Shown one piece after another: positions 62,883 to 64,000 of a stretch of 64,000 bases of DNA (position 1 is its first letter; each line of letters opens with the position of its first letter). Location of the stretch: assembly GCF_900143245.1 (NCBI RefSeq), contig NZ_FRDK01000004.1, positions 124,001 through 188,000 of the forward strand. Direction: 5' to 3'. Both the position numbers and the translations under genes were made by a program. The notes below the pieces were generated by a model that was given only the letters and a program-made list of their open reading frames with translations, had not been told where the DNA came from and searched no databases. The stretch is from Flavobacterium fryxellicola (GTDB taxonomy: Bacteria > Bacteroidota > Bacteroidia > Flavobacteriales > Flavobacteriaceae).

Positions 62883-64000
62883 ATGAAGAAATTTTTCATT
62901 TTAACTGCAATCGCAGCCACATTATTAATACCCACCACCCAGTTTGCCCAATCCAAAAGAAAAAAAGATAAAAATGCTGTGACGCTTCCCGCTCCGGATA
63001 AAAAGCCAGAACCTACCATCAAGGAATACAGTAAGGTAATTACTAAAGAGGCTATTTCAGACGAAGGCTTGTTTACGGTTCATAAAGTAGATAAAAAATA
63101 TTTTTTTGAAATCCCGAATAAATACTTAGATAAAGATATGTTGTTGGTTAGTAGGTTGTCTAAACTACCTTCTAATTTAGGAGGTGGATATGTAAACGCA
63201 GGATCCGAAACGAACGAGCAACTCATTGTTTGGCAACGTTTTCAGGATAAGATTCTCATTAAATTGAAATCTTACAATGCGGTTGCCAATGACAGTTTGC
63301 CGATCAGCATATCGGTTAAATCCAATAATTATGAACCCACTTTATTTGCTTTTGATATTGTAGCATTCAGCAAAGATTCAGCAAATACGGTGATTGATGT
63401 GACTAAATTTTATGGTACAGATGTAAAATCAATTAGCGGATTATCAGCTGAAATGAGAGAAACTTACAAAGTAAAAGGATTGGATGAATCCCGAAGTTTT
63501 ATCAATACGATGAAAAGTTTTCCATTGAATATTGAAGTGATTCAAGATTTTAGTTACAACGCTACTAAACCACCCAGTCAAGAAGATGCAGAGACAATCA
63601 GCATACAAATGAATCAATCGATGATTCTGTTGCCTGAAAAATTGATGCAACCGCGCCTTGCTGATCCACGCGTAGGATGGTTTACGATGAGCCAAATCGA
63701 TTATGGAAGTAACGAACTAAAATCAGACAGTAAAACGTACATTCGTCGTTGGAAATTGGAGCCAAAAGATCCTGTCGCTTACGCAAAAGGGGAGTTGGTG
63801 GAACCCATTAAGCCCATCGTTTATTATCTTGATCCTGCCACTCCTGAAAAACTGCGCAAGTACATCAAGCAAGGTATTGAAGATTGGCAAAAGCCTTTTG
63901 AAACAGCTGGTTTTAAAAATGCCATTATTGCCAAAGATGCACCAACAAAGGAACAAGACCCTGATTTCAGCCCAGAAGACATTCGGTATTCCGTGATTCG
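62883..64000 (+). CDS. Zinc-dependent metalloprotease, DUF5117/DUF5118 type (5' part)
   Basis: The gene runs off the right edge; 372 codons are visible. It has a signal peptide (KKFFILTAIAATLLIPTTQFAQ), a lysine-rich linker, a DUF5118-like N-terminal segment (about 50-100) and a DUF5117 beta-rich domain (YFFEIPNKYLDKDMLLVSR, then LGGGYVNAG, DIVAFSKDSANTVIDVTKFY). It then enters the metalloprotease domain start (PIVYYLDPATPEKLRKYIKQ and GIEDWQKPFETAGFKNAI). The catalytic HExxH should lie beyond the window. The family normally has about 800-850 residues. A secreted or periplasmic protease is likely. Confidence 0.85.
   Translation, partial: MKKFFILTAIAATLLIPTTQFAQSKRKKDKNAVTLPAPDKKPEPTIKEYSKVITKEAISDEGLFTVHKVDKKYFFEIPNKYLDKDMLLVSRLSKLPSNLGGGYVNAGSETNEQLIVWQRFQDKILIKLKSYNAVANDSLPISISVKSNNYEPTLFAFDIVAFSKDSANTVIDVTKFYGTDVKSISGLSAEMRETYKVKGLDESRSFINTMKSFPLNIEVIQDFSYNATKPPSQEDAETISIQMNQSMILLPEKLMQPRLADPRVGWFTMSQIDYGSNELKSDSKTYIRRWKLEPKDPVAYAKGELVEPIKPIVYYLDPATPEKLRKYIKQGIEDWQKPFETAGFKNAIIAKDAPTKEQDPDFSPEDIRYSVI

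Noticed and set aside
1..64000. CRISPR arrays, tRNA or rRNA genes, insertion sequences, prophage
   Set aside because: No regularly spaced repeats, cloverleaf-like segments, transposase or phage genes were recognised anywhere in the window.

Overview
This 64 kb window is chromosomal DNA of a Flavobacterium-like member of the Bacteroidota. The evidence is low-GC DNA, many upstream boxes of the form TAnnTTTG (the Bacteroidota -7 element), very few Shine-Dalgarno sequences, a TonB-linked outer-membrane receptor, and several lineage-typical protein families (DUF6048, DUF6452, DUF6095, DUF5117-type metalloprotease). I saw no tRNA, rRNA, CRISPR array, insertion sequence or phage.

Layout. 0.3-7.2 kb: core genes on + (ychF, an NADPH:FMN-reductase-like flavoprotein, topoisomerase IV parE-parC). 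7.2-10.5 kb: minus-strand genes (TerC-like membrane protein, lipoprotein, pentapeptide-repeat protein, DUF6095-like protein, murQ). 10.7-14.4 kb: a membrane-anchored AraC regulator and the outer-membrane receptor it may control. 14.4-20.8 kb: ZIP transporter, three methyltransferases (one free-standing, an RlmL-like THUMP enzyme, rlmD) and the DUF6452/DUF6048 pair. 21-32.4 kb: unrelated single genes (mechanosensitive channel, CPBP protease with an unusual C-terminal domain, OsmC, SGNH hydrolase, cysteine synthase, DUF1003, Smr, RarD, cysteine desulfurase). 32.5-38.4 kb: one minus-strand run mlaE-mlaF-mlaD-GH130-glycosyltransferase.

38.7-53.4 kb is a minus-strand stress/ion/redox island: Ca2+-type P-ATPase, Na+/Ca2+-type antiporter, universal stress protein, CbpM and CbpA/DnaJ, phospholipase-D-type synthase, two tandem zinc-ribbon proteins, an SDR and PEP synthase. 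Three decayed genes lie inside it: a retron-type reverse transcriptase (44868-45500), a site-2 metalloprotease with HExxH changed to HAxxH (46842-47934), and a D-lactate dehydrogenase with a nonsense codon and a lost start (48030-49031). All three are recognisable only by reading through stops and frameshifts.

54.1-60.9 kb is a compact signalling operon on +: a GAF/triple-PAS histidine kinase, a second kinase with almost no sensor region, an intact small receiver, a degenerate receiver that has lost its conserved lysine, a REC-PAS-kinase-REC-HPt hybrid, and one more free receiver. Together they have the parts for a multistep phosphorelay, but no DNA-binding output domain is encoded among them. 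The window ends with a decayed lipoprotein, a PhoD-like phosphatase and the 5' part of a large zinc metalloprotease.

The likeliest second-look items are the retron relic, the decaying patch around it, the pseudo-receiver inside the phosphorelay, the CPBP fusion, the Mla-glycan gene run, and a composite intergenic repeat found at 1.6 and 8.5 kb with a fragment at 20.9 kb.
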